64,000 nt of DNA, from NCBI RefSeq assembly GCF_963678635.1, contig NW_026971509.1, positions 1-64,000 of the forward strand, read 5' to 3'. The notes beneath the pieces were generated by a model. It saw only the letters and a program-made list of their open reading frames with translations. It did not search any database and was not told the DNA's origin. This DNA is from Symsagittifera roscoffensis (Eukaryota > Xenacoelomorpha > Acoela > Convolutidae). Shown in pieces: positions 1 through 13,836 of the stretch (positions within the stretch are counted from its first letter, which is position 1; each line of letters opens with the position of its first letter). The position numbers were made by a program, and so were the translations under genes.

Positions 1-3000
1 AGCAAATATAATCTTTTATAATCGATTAAAATCCATTGTTTTTGTCACTGAAATCGATTATTTTTGCAAGATAATCCATTATAATGGAATATTTTGAGAA
101 AAAAATCCTTTATATTTGATTAGAATCCATTTCATTTTTAGAACTAAATTCAATTAATTTAGCAAAATGTTGCAAATTATGCGAGAATGCCAAGCCTCAA
201 CGTCATCATTCGGCCCCTCAAGCTTTAATCACCCCCTAGCTAAAGGGGTAGGGTAAACTGGGGGGGGGGGGGTTGTAAGCTGGCGGGGGTCTAAAAAAAC
301 TGCTCATCCCCCCAACGTCATCTCCTCGCCCCCTCAAGCTTTCTTACCACTCTCTCCAATTGAATGGTAGGGTAAACTGGGGGAGGGGGGTTGTTGGGTA
401 AGCTGGGGGATGGTTAAGCTGGGGGGCATAAACAGGGGTGGGCGTGGGTAAATAAGCCGGGGGGGGGGGGGGTAAACTGGTGAACTGGGGGAGGGTAAAA
501 AATGGAAGGGGGTAGTAAACCGGTGCGGTGTAGTGAACTGGGGGCTTAACTGGAGGAGACGGGTTGTTTTGAAAAAAAGAAAAATGAAATGTTGCACAAA
601 TATTCCGTTACTTTCGTTACAAAAGTCGGAACAATAACACACTGACTTTGTTGAAAAAAACGCTCAACCTTTGAACTTCGACTTTAAAAAAAAAGATGCC
701 CTTTGACCATTTGAATTTTCGAGCAATTGATGATGGGCGCTTGTTTGATAACATTAAGTCAATATGAGAAAACTGGATCAAAAGGATAATTTTTTTTCAC
801 TGGGAAATCTGATAATTAAATTCCGCTTTCGAAACTAGAAAATAATTACATTCTTTTGCTCCATTTCCACGTTTGTATTTGAAGAGTGCTATTTACGTCA
901 CTTTCAGCGTGTTCTAGGTCTAAGTTTACTACAATCAAAACTTGAAATGATAATAACTGAGGCAACATTTTTCCATAAATAACGATTTTTTTCCGTTAAT
1001 TTTTTTGCCACGAGTCAAAAATTCAAACGATGTTTACGTCATCATTTACAGATAGTTTGAATGTTGGGTTCCTATGGCGTTTTGTTGCCATGTTTGGTTT
1101 GGGTCAAATGATCTAGAGTTAATGCAATTTTTTAGACTCATTACAAAGCCAAACTGTGCACTGGATGATAAAAATCTATCGGAACGATCAAAGGAAATGA
1201 AAAAACAAAAAGAGAACAAAGGGAGTGTCCGAGCGGAATCCATTTACAATTAAGAAAAACACAGTTTGAGCAAATATAATCTATTATAATCGATTAAAAT
1301 CCATTGTTTTTGTCACTGAAATCGATTATTTTTGCCAAGATAATCCATTATAATGGAATATTTTGAGAAAAAAATCCTTTATATTTGATTAGAATCCATT
1401 TCATTTTTAGAACAAAAATTCAATTAATTTTGCAAAATGATGCAAATTATGCGAGAATGCCAAGCCTCAACGTCATCATTCGGCCCCTCAAGCTTTAATC
1501 ACCCCTCAGCTAAAGGGGTAGGGTAAACTGGGGGGGGGGTTGTAAGCTGGCGGGGGTCTAAAAAAACTGCTCATCCCCCCAACGTCATCTCCTCGCCCCC
1601 TCAAGCTTTCTTACCACTCTCTCCAATTGAATGGTAGGGTAAACTGGGGGAGGGGGGTTGTTGGGTAAGCTGGGGGATGGTTAAGCTGGGGGGCATAAAC
1701 AGGGGTGGGCGTGGGTAAATAAGCCGGGGGGGGGGGGTAAACTGGTGAACTGGGGGAGGGTAAAAAGTGGAAGGGGGTAGTAAACCGGTGGGGTGTAGTG
1801 AACTGGGGGCTTAACTGGAGGAGACGGATTGTTTTGAAAAAAAGAAAATTGAAATGTTGCACAAATATTCCGTTACTTTCGTTACAAAAGTCGGAACAAT
1901 AACACACTGACTTTGTTGAAAAAAACGCTCAACCTTTGAACTTCAATTTTAAAAAAACAGATGCCCTTTGACCCTTTGAATTTTCGAGCAATTGATGATG
2001 GGCGCTTGTTTGATAACATTAAGTCAATATGAGAAAACTGGATCAAAAGGATAATTTTTTTTCACTGGGAAATCTGATAATTAAATTCCGCTTTCGAAAC
2101 TAGAAAATAATTACATTCTTTCGCTCCATTTCCACGTTTGTATTTGAAGAGTGCTATTTACGTCACTTTCAGCGTGTTCTAGGTCTAAGTTTACTACAAT
2201 CAAAACTTGAAATGATAATAACTGAGGCAACATTTTTCCATAAATAACGATTTTTTTCCGTTAATTTTTTTGCCACGAGTCAAAAATTCAAACGATGTTT
2301 ACGTCATCATTTACAGATAGTTTGAATGATGGGTTCCCATGGCGTTTTGTTGCCATGTTTGTTTTGGGTCAAATGATCTAGAGTTAATGCAATTTTTTAG
2401 ACTCATTACAAAGCCAAACTGTGCACTGGATGATAAAAATCTATCGGAACGATCAAAGGAAATGAAAAAACAAAAAGAGAACAAAGGGAGTGTCCGAGCG
2501 GAATCCATTTACAATTAAGAAAAGCACAGTTTGAGCAAATATAATCTATTATATTCGATTAAAATCCATTGTTTTTGTCACTGAAATCGATTATTTTTGC
2601 CAAAATAATCCATTATAATGGAATATTTTGAGAAAAAATCTTTTATATTTGATTAGAATCCATTTCATTTTTAGAACTAAATTCAATTAATTTTGCAAAA
2701 TGTTGCAAATTATGCGAGAATGCCAAGTCTCAACGTCATCATTCGGCCCCTCAAGCTTTAATCACCCCTCAGCTAAAGGGGTAGGGTAAACTGGGGGGGG
2801 GGGTTGTAAGCTGGCGGGGTATAAAAAAACTGCTCATCCCCCCAACGTCATCTCCTCGGCCCCTCAAGCTTTCTTACCACTCTCTCCAATTGAAGGGTAG
2901 GGTAAACTGGGGGAGGGGGGGTTGTTGGGTAAGCTGGGGGATGATTAAGCTGGGGGGCATAAACAGGGGTGGGGGTGGGTAAATTTTGCCGGGGGGGGGG

Positions 3001-3692
3001 GGTAGGGGTAAACTGGTAAACTGGGGGAGGGTAAATAATGGAAGGGGGTAGTAAACCGGTGGGGTGTAGTGAACTGGGGGCTTAACTGGTGGAGGGGGGT
3101 TGTGGTATAAAAAGTAGAAAAATGAAGTGTTGCACAAATATTCCGTTACTTTCGTTACGAAAGTCGGAACAATAACACACTGACTTTGTTGAAAAAACCT
3201 CAACCTTTGAATTTCGATTTGACAAGAATAGATGCCCTTTGAATTTTTAGAGCAATTCATGATGGGCGCTTGTTTGATATTTTTAAGTCAATATGAGAAA
3301 ACTGGATCAAAAGGTGAATTTTTGTTTCACTGGGAAATCTGATAATTAAATTCTGCTTTCGAAACTAGAAAATGTTCACATTCTTCTGCTCCATTTCCAC
3401 GTTCGTATTTGAAGAGTACTATTTACGTCACTTTCAGCGTGTTCTTGGTCTAAATTTACTACAATCAAAATTTGAAATGGTAATAACTGAGGCAACATTT
3501 TTCCATTAAAATCGATTTTTTTCCGTTAAACTTTTCTGCCAGGAGTCAAAAATTCAAACGACGTTTACTTCATCATTAACAGATAGTTGTTTTGAATGCT
3601 GGGTTCCTTTGGCGTTTTGTTGCTATGCTTGTTTTGGGACAAACGGTCCATAATTATTGCAATTTTTTAAACTCATTACAAAGCCAAACTGA
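1..3692. repeat. Three tandem ~1.27-kb units with poly-G tracts
   Basis: Three head-to-tail units begin at about 1, 1269 and 2534 with the same AGCAAATATAATC start. The third is shortened by about 100 bp and stops near 3692. Each unit has an AT-rich start with the palindrome CCATTATAATGG, then about 300 bp with many G runs (up to 12 G) on the plus strand, then an AT-rich tail ending in a MITE-like segment (near 1139 and 2404). Minus-strand proline-rich open frames in the G-run part are translations of C runs and are not genes. The array lies just downstream of the 3759-3917 exon, so it is probably intronic. Confidence 0.9.
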
Positions 3693-3734
3693 AAAATTTA
3701 CAATTGAAAAAGTGCACAATTTGGCCTCGTAATG
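3674..3734. mobile_element. 61-bp MITE remnant with inverted ends
   Basis: The segment starts CATTACAAAGCCAAACTG and ends GTGCACAATTTGGCCTCGTAATG in inverted form. The ends match those of the longer copy at 16826-17026 and the tails of the 1.27-kb units. It is a nearly interior-less copy lying about 24 bp from the splice donor of the TRPM exon at 3759. Confidence 0.55.
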
Positions 3735-3758
3735 CTGGGAAATATAAAAAGCTGATAC

Positions 3759-3917
3759 CTATGGCAATGAGGAAGAAGTAGTAGATGTCCCACAGCATCT
3801 TGTAGATCATGATGATCTTCAGTCCCAAGTACTCGTGCGGCTGATACACGCTGGTGAACCGCACAATGAACACTACCAGAGAGGCCACGTAGAACCCATG
3901 TGCAGCACTCAGAAAAC
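3759..3917 (-). CDS. TRPM-type cation channel, exon encoding S4-S5
   Basis: This 159-bp minus-strand exon encodes 53 residues. It resembles the S4 to S4-S5 linker to S5 part of TRPM channels: the motif YLGLKIIMIYKMLWDIYYFF aligns with the family pattern LGPxxxMIxKMMxDxxYF. The acceptor reads TTTGTTTTCTAG before 3917 and the donor is GTATCAGC from 3758. The first codon is split: one G from the exon at 17501 plus GT here gives Gly, so the two exons join in frame without adjustment. TRPM proteins are tetrameric plasma-membrane cation channels. The pore helix, S6 and TRP helix would lie further downstream, at coordinates below 1, and are not in the window. Confidence 0.85.
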
Positions 3918-4574
3918 CTAGAAAACAAACATTGTCACTAGACAGTTCTAACAAAGGCAATGAACGCTAGGAAACAAACAAAAAGTATACCGACTCAATG
4001 TTCTTAAAAAACTAAGACTTTCGAATTTCGAAGAACTAAAAATATCGTGTATTTAATTCTTCGAAATTCGATTTTTTTTTCTCTTAAATTCAAAGAGCTT
4101 TAAGGCCATGACAATTTTTCTAATTAAGTTTAGAAAAGTGAATGAATATTGAAACTGTTTATTCCTCTTTTTCTAATGGATAGTAGAAGTTAACTCAACT
4201 TAGTCATCACGATCGAAATAAAAGACTTCAATATGTTCATAGACTTTTTGAAAATTATATATCTTCTTTCAACCCGTGACAATCTTTTTAATTTGAAGCA
4301 TTTTTGGTGCGATTTGTGCAACCTATTATTGTCGCCTAGAAATCCAAGAAAAACATTTCAATAGCCGTTACCACCAATTGAGATGAGTCGAGTCTGATAT
4401 TACCTTGAGGAAATTTGGATTGAGTAATACGTCTGTTTGCTGCGCTCATTATTTCCGGCCGGATAAGTTTGAGAGGTCTATAGGAAAAAATCAAGTTAAT
4501 GCGACGACAAATTTGATTTTCTTCTTTAATATTGGTGTGACTAATGAAACTAGTCAAGTTCTACCATAAGCTAT
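3918..4574. other. Intron sequence, nothing recognised
   Basis: AT-rich sequence between the TRPM exon and the 640-bp array. Short open frames occur on the minus strand but show no family resemblance. It is part of the roughly 13.6-kb intron 3918-17500. Confidence 0.6.
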
Positions 4575-7500
4575 TAGGGAATAGTTAAGGAACTTGATTG
4601 GTTAGTAATAAAGATTTTACAAAAAAAAAACGCTATAAAAATGAGGAAACTCTGAAAGGAATGAACCCATCTCGAGTTTGCTAAAAAATTTAACTGTTTC
4701 AATTGAAAGTCTTGAGTCTGATTGAAGATCGGCATCAGGTGATATGAAAACTGAATTAATTTAAGCATATAAAACTTCAGAAATGTCATGGATTTTTTGA
4801 GCGGCTTGCAAAGAGTTTAATTTGAATAGCGAAATAAGCAAAATTGTGTTGGTTAAGTGTTAATGAGGTGCTTCAATTACTGAACTTTTCAGTTAAATTT
4901 GAGTTCCATTTGTCAAACGTATTGAGACGCATAAATTTGGACCTGCTTTTTTAAGTTTGATTTAGGTTGGTCTTCAAGGACTCTTTTAAAACTAACTGCA
5001 ATTTCCAGGTAAATCTAGTTGCTTAAGCCTTTCAATAACCAACGCCAACACATTTCTATTTTTGCGCAACAAAACTACGTTTTTAGGTTGTTTTCAGCTG
5101 ATGCTAAGTTGTGGGAGGATGCATCAGTTTCAAAAACAGGTGAGTCCCTGATCGTTGACCGCTGACGTCCCAAGAAACAAGTGTTCCTCTTGTAATCATT
5201 CAATTACTTTAGTTTGTATATCAGGCCACTCCTGAAACAAATCTACGTTGTTGTTGTTTTGATTGTTTTCCAGGGCAAAAATTGAGGAAACTCTGAAGGG
5301 AATGATCACATCCCGAGTGTGCTAAGAGATTTTATTGTTTCAATAGAAAGTTTTGAGTTTGATTGAAGATCGGCATCAGGTGATATGAAAACTGAAACAC
5401 TTTAAGCGTATAAAACTTCAGAATTGTCATTGATTTTTTGAGCGGCTTGCAAAGAGTTTAAACTGAATAGCGAAATAAGCAAAATTGTGGTGATCAAGAT
5501 TAAAGAGGGGCTTCAAATTCTGATTTTTAAATTAAAAATGAGTTTCATTTGTCAAACGTATTGAGACGCAGAACTTTGGATCTACATTTTTTAGTTTGAT
5601 TAAGGTTGTTATTCAAGGACTCTTTTGAAATTAACTGCGATTTCCAGGTAAATCTAGTTGCTAAAGCCTTTCAATAACCAACGCCTACACTTTTCTATTT
5701 TTGCGCAACAAAACTACGTTTTTAGGTTGTTTTCAGCTGATGCCAAGTTGTGGTAGGATGCATCAATTTCAAAAACAATTGAGTCCCTGATCGTTGACCG
5801 CTGACTTCCCAAGAAACAAGTGTTCCCCTTGTAACCATTCAATTACTTTAGTTTGTATTTCAGGCCACTCCTGAAACAATTCTACGTTGTTGTTGTTTTG
5901 AATGTTTTCCAGGGCAAAAATTGAGGAAACTTTGAAAAGAATGAACATATCCCGAGTTTGCTAAGAGATTTTATTGTTTCAATTGAAAGTTTTGAGTTTG
6001 ATTGAAGATCGGCATCAGGTGATATGAAAACTGAAACACTTTAAGCGTATAAAACTTCAGAATTGTCATTGATTTTTTGAGCGGCTTGCAAAGAGTTTAA
6101 ATTGAATAGCGAAATAAGCAAAATTGTGGTGATCAAGATTAAAGAGGGGCTTCAAATACTGAATTTTTTAATTAAAAATGAGTTTCATTTGTCAAACGTA
6201 TTGAGACGCAGAAATTTGGATCTACATTTTTTTTAGTTCGATTAACGTTGGTCTTCAAGGATTCTTTTGAAACTAACTGCAATTTCCAGGTAAATCTAGT
6301 TGCTTAAGCCTTTCAAAAACCAACGCCTACATATTTCTAGTTTTGCGCAACAAAAACAAAGTTTTAGGTTGTTTTCAGCTAATGCTAAATTGTGGGAGGA
6401 TGCATCAATTTCAAAAACAATTGAGTCCCTGATCCTTGATCACTGACGTCCCAAGAAACAAGTGTTCCCCTTGTAACCTTTCAATTACTTTTGTTTGTAT
6501 ATCAGGCCACTGCTGAAGCAATTCTACGTTGTTGTTGTTTTGAAAGTTTTCCAGGGCAAAAATTGAGGAAACTCTGAAAGGAATGAACACATCCCGAGTT
6601 TGCTAAGAGATTTTATTGTTTCAATTGAAAGTTTTGAGTTTGATTGAAGATCGGCATCAGATGATATGAAAACTGAAACACTTTAAGAATATAAAACTTC
6701 AGAATTGTCATTGATTTTTTGAGCGGCTTGCAAAGAGTTTAAATTGAACAGCGAAATAAGCAAAATTGTGGTGGTCAAGTGTTAAAGAGGGGCTTCAATT
6801 ACTGAACTTTTGATTTACATTTGTGTTCCATTTGTCAAACGTGTTGAGACGCATAAATTTGGATCTACTTTTTTAAAGTTTGATTTAGGTTGGTCTTCAA
6901 GGACTCTTTTGAAACTAACTGCAATTTCTAGGTAAATCTAGTTGCTTAAGCCTTTCAATAACCAACGCTAACACATTTCTATTTTTGCGCAACATGTTTT
7001 TAGGTTGTTTTGAGCTGATGCTAAATTGTGGCAGGATGCATCAATTTCAAAAACAATTGAGTCCCTGATCCTTGATTACTGACGTCCCAAGAAACAAGTG
7101 TTCCCCTTGTAACCTTTCAATTACTTTTGTTTGTATATCAGGCCACTGCTGAAGCAATTCTACGTTGTTGTTGTTTTGAAAGTTTTCCAGGGCAAACAGT
7201 GCGGAAACTCCGAAAAAAATGAACACATCCCGAGTTTGCTAGGAGATTTTAATGTTTCATTCGAAAGTATTGAGTTTGATTGAAGATCGGCATCAGGTGA
7301 AATGAAAATTGAAACACTTTAAGCAAATAAAACTTCAGAATTGTCATAGATTTTTTGAACAGCTTGCAAAGATTTTAAAATGAAGAGGGAAATAAGCAAA
7401 ATTGTGGTGGTCAAGTGTTAAAAAGGGGCTTCATTTACTGAACTTTTTAGTTACAATTGAGTTCCATTTGTCAAACGTATTGAGACGCATAAATTTGGAT

Positions 7501-10500
7501 CTACTTTTTTTTAGTGTGATTTAGGTTGGTCTTCAAGGACTCTTTTGAAACTAACAGCAATTTCCAGGTAAACCTAGTTGCTTAAGCCTTTCAATAACCA
7601 ACGCCTACACATTTCTTTTTTTTGCGCAACAAAACTACGTTTTTAGGTTGTTTTCAGCTGATGCTAAGTTGTGGGAGGATGCATCATTTTCAAAAACAAT
7701 TGAGTCCCTGATCGTTGAACGCTGACGTCCCGAGAAACGAGTGTTCCCCTTGTAACCATTCAAATAATTTAGCTTGTATTTCAGGCCACTCCTGAAACAA
7801 TTCTAAGTTGTTGTTTTGAATGTTTTCTAGGGCAAAAATTGAGGAAACTCTGAAAGGAATGAACAAATCCCGAGTTTGCTAAGAGATTTTATTGTTTCAA
7901 TTGAAAGTTATGAGTTTGATTGAAGATCGATATCAGGTGATATGAAAACTGAAACACTTTAAGCATAAAAAACTTCAGAATTTTCATTGATTTTTTGAGC
8001 GGCTTGCAAAGAGTTTAAATTGAATAACGAAATAAGCAAAATTGTGGTGGTCAAGTGTTAAAGAGGGGCTTCAATTACTAAACATTTTGGTTAATTTTGA
8101 ATTCCAATTGTCAAACGTGTTGAGACGCGTAATATGGGATCTACTTTTTTTTGTTTGATTTAGGTTGGTCTTCAAGGACTCTTTTGAAACTAACTGCAAA
8201 TTCCAGATAAATCTAGTTGCTTAAGCCTTTCAATAACCAACGCCTACACATTTCTTTTTTTGCGCAACAAAACTACGTTTTTAGGTTGTTTTCAGCTGAT
8301 GCTAAGTTGTGGGAGGATGCATCAATTTCAAAAACAATTGAGTCCCTGATCGTTGAACGCTGACGTCCCGAGAAACGAGTATTCCCCTTGTAACCATTCA
8401 AATAATTTAGCTTGTATTTCAGGCCACTCCTGAAACAATTCTACGTTGTTGTTTTGAATGTTTTCCAGGGCAAAAATTGAGGAAACTCTGAAAGGAATGA
8501 ACACATCACGAGTTTGCTAAGAGATTTTATTGTTTCAATTGAAAGTTTTGAGTTTGATTGAAGATCGGCATCAGGTGATATGAAAACTGAAATAATTTAA
8601 GCATAAAAAACTTACGAATTGTCATGGATTTTTTGAGCGGCTTGCAAAGAGTTCAAAATGAGTAGCGAAATGAGCAAAATTGTGTTGGTCAAGTGTTAAA
8701 GAGGGGCTTCAATTACTGAACTTTTAAGTTAAATTTGAGTTCAATCTGTCTAACGTAACAAGACGCATAAACTTGGATCTACTTTTTTTAGTTTGATTTA
8801 GGTTGGTCTTCAAGGACTCTTTCGAAACTAACTGCAAATTCCAGATAAATCTGAGTGCTTAAGCTTTTCAATTACCAACGCTAACACATTTCTGCTTTTG
8901 CGCAACAAAAATACGTTTTTACATTCTTTTCAGCTGATGCTAAATTGTGGGAGGCTGCATCAATTTCAAAAACAATTGAGTCCCTGATCGTTGACCGCTC
9001 AGTGCCCAAAAAACGAGTGTTCGCCTTGTAACCATTCAAATAATTTAGCTTGTATTTCAGGCCACTCCTGAAACAATTCTACGTTGTTGTTGTTTTGAAT
9101 GTTTTCTAGGGCAAAAACTGAGGAAACTCTGAAGTGAATGATCACCACCCGATTTTGCTAAGAGATTTTATTGTTTCAATAGAAAGTTTTGAGTTTGATT
9201 GAAGATTGGCATCAGGTGATATGAAAACTGAATTACCTTGAGCATAAAAAACTTCAGAATTGTCATGGATTTTTTGAGCGGCTTGCAAAGAGTTTAAATT
9301 GAATATCTAAATAAGCAAAATTGTGTTGGTTAAGTGTTAATGAGGTGCTTCAATTACTGAACTTTTCAGTTAAATTTGAGTTCCATAGGTCAAACGTATT
9401 GAGACGCATAAATTTGGATCTACTTTTTTCGTTTGATTCAAGTTGATCTTCGATGTTTCTTTTGAAACTAACTGCAATTTCCAGGTAAACCTGGTTGCTT
9501 ATGCCTTTCAACTACCAACGCTAACACATTTCTTTTTTTGCGCAACAAAAGTATGTTTTTAGGTTTTTTTCAGCTGATGCTAAGATGTGGGAGGCTGCAT
9601 CAATTTCAAAAACAATTGAGTCCCTGATCGTTGACCGCTCACTGCCCAAAAAACGAGTGTTCGCCTTGTAACCATTCAAATAATTTAGCTTGTATTGCAG
9701 GCCACTCCTGAAACAATTCTACGTTGTTGTTGTTTTGAATGTTTTCTAGGGCAAAAACTGAGGAAACTCTGAAGTGAATGATCACCACCCGATTTTGCTA
9801 AGAGATTTTATTGTTTCAATAGAAAGTTTTGAGTTTGATTGAAGATTGGCATCAGGTGATATGAAAACTGAATTACCTTGAGCATAAAAAACTTCAGAAT
9901 TGTCATGGATTTTTTGAGCGGCTTGCAAAGAGTTTAAATTGAATATCTAAATAAGCAAAATTGTGTTGGTTAAGTGTTAATGAGGTGCTTCAATTACTGA
10001 ACTTTTAAGTTAAATTTGAGTTCCATAGGTCAAACGTATTGAGACGCATAAATTTGGATCTACTTTTTTCGTTTGATTCAAGTTGATCTTCGATGTTTCT
10101 TTTGAAACTAACTGCAATTTCCAGGTAAACCTGGTTGCTTATGCCTTTCAACTACCAACGCTAACACATTTCACTTTTTGCGCAACAAAAGTATGTTTTT
10201 AGGTTGTTTTCAGCTGATGCTAAGATGTGGGAGGATGCATCAATTCCAAAAACAATTGAGTCCCTGATCGTTGACCGCTGACGTCCCAAGAAACGAGTGT
10301 TCCACTTGTAATCATTCAATTACTTTAGCTTGTATATCCGGCCACTCCTAGAACAATTCTACGTTGTTGTTGTTTTGAATGATTTCCAGGGCAAAAATTG
10401 AGGAAACTCTGAAGGGAATGATCACATCCCAAGTTTGCTAAGAGATTTGATTGTTTCAATAGAAAGTTTTGAGTTTGATTGAAAATCGGCATCAGGTGAT

Positions 10501-13500
10501 ATGAAAACTGAATTACCATAAGTATAAAAAACTTCAGAATTGTCATTGACTTTCTGAGCGGCTTGCAAAGAGTTTGAACTGAATAGCAAATTAAGCAAAA
10601 TTGTGGTGGTTAAGTGTTAAAGAGGTGCTTCAATTATTGAACTTTTCAGTTAAATTTGAGTTCCATTTCTCAAACTTATTGAGACGCATAAATTTGGATC
10701 TACTTTTTTTGTTTGATTCAAGTTGATCTTCGATGTTTCTTTTGAAACTAACTGCAATTTCCAGGTAAACCTGGTTGCTTATGCCTTTCAACTACCAACG
10801 CTAACACATTTCTTTTTTTTGCGCAACAAAAGTATGTTTTTAGGTTGTTTTCAGCTGATGCTAAGATGTGGGAGGATGCATCAATTCCAAAAACAATTGA
10901 GTCCCTGATCGTTGACCGCTGACGTCCCAAGAAACGAGTGTTCCACTTGTAATCATTCAATTACTTTAGCTTGTATATCAGGCCACTCCTAGAACAATTC
11001 TACGTTGTTGTTGTTTTGAATGATTTCCAGGGCAAAAATTGAGGAAACTCTGAAGGGAATGATCACATCCCGAGTTTGCTAAGAGATTTTATTGTTTCAA
11101 TAGAAAGTTTTGAGTTTGATTGAAGATTGGCATCAGGTGATATGAAAACTGAATTACCTTGAGCATAAAAAACTTCAGAATTGTCATGGATTTTTTGAGC
11201 GGCTTGCAAAGAGTTTAAATTGAATAGCGAAATAAGCAAAATTGTGTTGGTTAAGTGTTAATGAGGTGCTTCAATTACTGAACTTTTCAGTTAAATTTGA
11301 GTTCCATTTCTCAAACTTATTGAGACGCATAAATTTGGATCTACTTTTTTTGTTTGATTCAATTTGGTCTTTGAGGATTCTTTTGAAAGTAACTGCAATT
11401 TTCAGGTAAATCTGGTTGCTTAAGCCTTTCAATTACCAACGCTAACACATTTATATTTTTGCATAACAAAAACATGTTTTTAGATTGTTTTCAGCTGATG
11501 CTAAGGTGTGGGAGGGTGCATCAATTTCAAAAACAATAGAATCCCTGATCGTTGACCGCTGACGTCCCAAGAAACGAGTGCTCCACTTGTAATCATTCAA
11601 TTACTTTGGCTTGTATATCAGTCCACTCCTGAAACAATTCTATGTTGTTGTTTTGAATGTTTTTCACGGCAAAAATTGAGGAAACTCCGAAAGGAATGAA
11701 CACATCCCGAGATTGCTTTGAGATTTTTTGTTCCAATTGAAGTTTTGAGTTTGATTTAAGATCGGCATCAGGTGATATGAAAACTGAAACACTTTAAGCA
11801 TAACAAACTTCAGAATTGTCATGGATTTTTTGAGCGGCTTGCAAAGAGTTCAAAATGAATAGCGAAATAAGCAAAACTGTGGTGGTCAAGTATTAAAGAG
11901 GGGCTTCAATTACTGAAATTTTTGGTTGAAATTGAGTTCAATTTGTCAAACGTAACAAGACGCATAAATTTGTTTGATTTAGGTTGGTCTTCAAGGACTC
12001 TTTTGAAACTAACTGCAAATTCCAGATAAATCTGAGTGCTTAAGCTTTTCAATTACCAACGCTAACACATTTCTGCTTTTGCGCAACAAAATTACGTTTT
12101 TACATTCTTTTCAGCTGATGCTAAGTTGTGGGAGGTTGCATCAATTTCAAAAACATTGTCCCTGATCGTTGAACGCTGATGTCCCAATAAACGAGTGTTC
12201 CCCTTGTAACCATTCAATTACTCTAGCTTGCATATCAAGCCACTCCTGAAACAAATCTACGTTGTTGTTGTTTTGAACGTTTTCCAGGGCAAAAGTTGAG
12301 GAAGCTTCGAAAGGAATGAACACATCCCGAGTTTGCTAAGAGTTTTTATTGTTTCATTTTAAATTTTTGAGTTTGATTGAAGATCGGCATTAGGTGATAT
12401 GAAAATTGAAACACTTTAAGCATAAAAAACTTCAAAATTGTCAGTGAGTTTTTGAGCGGCATGCAAAGCGTTCAAATTGAATAACAAATAAGCAAAATTG
12501 CGGTGATCAAATGTTAAAGAGGGGCTTCAATTACTGAGATTTCTAATTAATTTTGAGTTCCATTTGTCAAACGTATCGAGAAGCATAATTTTGGATCTAC
12601 TTTTTTAGTTTTATTTAAGTTGGTCTTCAAGGGTTTTTTGAAACTAACTGCTATTTCCAGGTAAATCTGGTTGCTTAAGCCTTTCAATTACCAACGCTAA
12701 CACATTTCTATTTTTGCGCAACAAAAATATGTTTTTAGGTTGCTTTCAGCTGATGCTAAGTTGTGGGAGGATGCATCATTTTCAAAAACAATTGATTCCC
12801 TGATCGTTGAACGCTGACGTCCCGGTAAACGAGTGTTCCCCTTGTAACCATTCAAATAATTTAGCTTGTTTTTCAGGCCACTCCTGAAACAATTCTACGC
12901 TGTTGTTTTGAATCTTTTCCAGGGCAAAAATTGAGGAAACTCCGAAAGGAATGAACACATCCCGAGTTTGCTAAGAGATTTTTTTGTTCAATTGAAAGTT
13001 TTGAGTTTGATTGAAGATCGGTATTAGGTGATATGAAAACTGAAATACTTTAAGCATAAACAACTTCGGAACTGTCATGGATTTTTTGAGCGGCTTGCAA
13101 AGAGTTTAAATTGAATAGCGAAATTGTGGTGGTTTAGTGTTAAAGAGGGGCTTCAATTACAGAAATTTTTAGTTAAAATTGAGTTCCATTTGTCAAACGT
13201 ATTGAGACAATTAAATTTGGATCTACTTTTTTAGTTTGATTTAAGTTGGTCTTCAAGGACTCTTTTGAAACTAACTGCAATTTCCAGGTAAATCTAGTTA
13301 CTTAAACCTTTCAATTACCATCGCCAACACAATTTTTTTTCGCAACAAAACTAAGCTGATGCTAAGTTGTGGGAGGATGCTGCAATTTCAAAAACAATTG
13401 AGTCCCTGATCGTTGACCGCTGACGTCCCAAGAAACAAGATTTCCCTTGTAATCATTCAATTACCTTAATTTGTATATCAGGCCACTCCTGAATCAATTC

Positions 13501-13836
13501 TACGTGGTTGTTGTTTTGAAGGTTTTCCAGGGCAAAAATTGAGGAAACTCTGAAGGGAATGATCACATCCCGAGTTTGCTAAGAGATTTTATTGTTTCAA
13601 TTGAAAGTTTTGAGTTTGATTGAAGATCGGCATCAGGTGATATGAAAACTGAAATACTTTAAGCATAAAAAACTTACGAATTGTCATGGATTTTTTGAGC
13701 GGCTTGCAAAGAGTTCAAAATGAGTAGCGAAATGAGCAAAATTGTGTTGGTCAAGTGTTAAAGAGGGGCTTCAATTACTGAACTTTTTAGTTAAATTTGA
13801 GTTCAATCTGTCTAACGTAACAAGACGCATAAATTA
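4575..13836. repeat. Satellite-like tandem array, ~640-bp unit, about 15 copies
   Basis: The anchor GAGGAAACTCTGAA recurs near 4643, 5284, 5923, 6565, 7201, 7841, 8479, 9120, 9760, 10400, 11041, 11678, 12298, 12933 and 13541. That gives a period of 635-642 bp, with shorter spacing (608-620) in two late units. Each unit also carries GATCGGCATCAGGTGATATG, GAGCGGCTTGCAAAGAGTTT and TTTCAGCTGATGCTAAG. Adjacent units around 9120 and 9760 are almost identical, a sign of recent unequal exchange, while end units are more diverged. No conserved reading frame persists across units. The array occupies most of the TRPM intron 3918-17500. Confidence 0.95.

Noticed and set aside
334-3260. Proline-rich minus-strand open frames (102, 98 and 128 codons)
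   Set aside because: They are translations of C runs and repeat with the 1.27-kb unit; there is no start context or family, and lengths vary with homopolymers.
4336-10960. Short open frames inside the 640-bp array
   Set aside because: They are not conserved from unit to unit; frames close and open with single-base drift.
4575-13836. CRISPR array or prokaryotic-type direct repeats
   Set aside because: Units are about 640 bp without short repeat-spacer structure, in a eukaryotic intron.
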